64,000 nt of DNA from Myxococcota bacterium. GTDB taxonomy: Bacteria > Myxococcota_A > Polyangia > JAAYKL01. The notes beneath the pieces are model-generated. The model saw nothing but the letters and a program-made list of their open reading frames with translations. It was not told where the DNA came from and made no database searches. The DNA lies in assembly GCA_030065855.1 (NCBI GenBank), contig JASJCT010000009.1, positions 27,133 to 91,132 on the forward strand, in the 5' to 3' direction. Shown here in pieces: positions 63,830 through 64,000 of the stretch (positions are counted from its first letter, which is position 1; the number at the start of each line of letters is the position of its first letter). Position numbers and translations under genes: made by a program.

Positions 63830-63966
63830 TTCAGAAAACCCATCCCCCCGGCCCCCTTCCCTGCAAGGCAATGGCATTCGGTTAAGGATTTTTGGGTGTT
63901 TTTATAGCGTAGGATCGCCAGAAAAGAATCCCCCTTGAAAAAGGGGGCAGGGGGATTTTCAATTGT
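63830..63966. repeat. Palindromic dispersed element, copy 4
   Basis: GAAAACCCATCCCCCCGGCC at the left and CCCCCTTGAAAAAGGGGG plus GGGGGATTTTC at the right form the same long inverted repeat as in copies 1 and 3; the terminal TGTC repeats are not clear. It lies near the window end with no start codon seen after it. Confidence 0.65.
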
Positions 63967-64000
63967 CCAAGCAATTGTTTTCAAAGGTAAAATTCGATTG

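Overview
The window looks like the chromosome of a heterotroph from the Myxococcota / former Deltaproteobacteria side of the tree. This is inferred from gene content: Ser/Thr kinases fused to TPR arrays, FHA-domain sigma-54 activators, PEGA-type signal-peptide proteins, a TatT-linked TRAP transporter, a two-subunit methylmalonyl-CoA mutase and many Cys- or TPR-rich lipoproteins. Base composition is moderate in GC, with AT-richer accessory patches at 1-3600 and around 36240-36350. No rRNA, tRNA or CRISPR array was seen.

Layout. 1-3.6 kb: an accessory patch with a reverse transcriptase cut by the window edge and carrying a HEAT-like C-terminus, convergent with a two-gene operon (unknown protein plus DUF488). 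3.6-6 kb: SDR oxidoreductase, tsaE, and a VapBC-type toxin-antitoxin pair. 6-17.5 kb: a signalling island with two paralogous TPR Ser/Thr kinases, an unknown 217-aa protein flanked by two tiny hydrophobic ORFs, two paralogous FHA/sigma-54 activators (the second has lost its DNA-binding end, whose remnant is still visible) and a third, kinase-only gene. A palindrome-rich intergenic repeat lies inside it. 17.7-25.5 kb: an AAA-ATPase plus possible Toprim-like partner, a SWIM/SNF2 helicase, an M32 carboxypeptidase and an ankyrin lipoprotein. 25.7-33.5 kb: methylmalonyl-CoA mutase small and large subunits, a hotdog-fold protein, an ABC exporter and a MazEF-like pair. 33.6-43.7 kb: envelope proteins (DUF6918-like, two PEGA-like membrane proteins, TPR lipoprotein, S55-like peptidase, beta-propeller protein, patatin), interrupted by an AAA_14/DUF4143 ATPase flanked by 34-bp direct repeats.

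43.8-49.2 kb is a tight operon for an exported molybdopterin oxidoreductase, a fused ferredoxin-cytochrome b membrane subunit, two YeeE/YedE half-transporters and a rhodanese-like protein without the usual cysteine; it is probably sulfur-compound metabolism. 49.4-50.5 kb is a frameshifted DUF1016 (YhcG) nuclease gene. 50.7-54.8 kb is a TRAP transporter (TatT, DctP, DctQ, DctM). 54.9-56.6 kb holds murC preceded by a small secreted Cys-rich protein whose cysteine spacing matches the CS-alpha-beta defensin pattern. 56.9-63.7 kb carries an HD-GYP response regulator, a DUF115/Maf-type protein, a 7TMR-SpoIIE phosphatase, two small unknowns and yjbQ.

A dispersed palindromic element with GGGGG/CCCCC arms occurs four times; three copies end within a few bases of the start codon of the next gene. 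The strongest leads are the defensin-like peptide upstream of murC, the start-codon-hugging repeat family, the direct-repeat-flanked ATPase, the half-dismantled sigma-54 activator and the RT/DUF488 patch.
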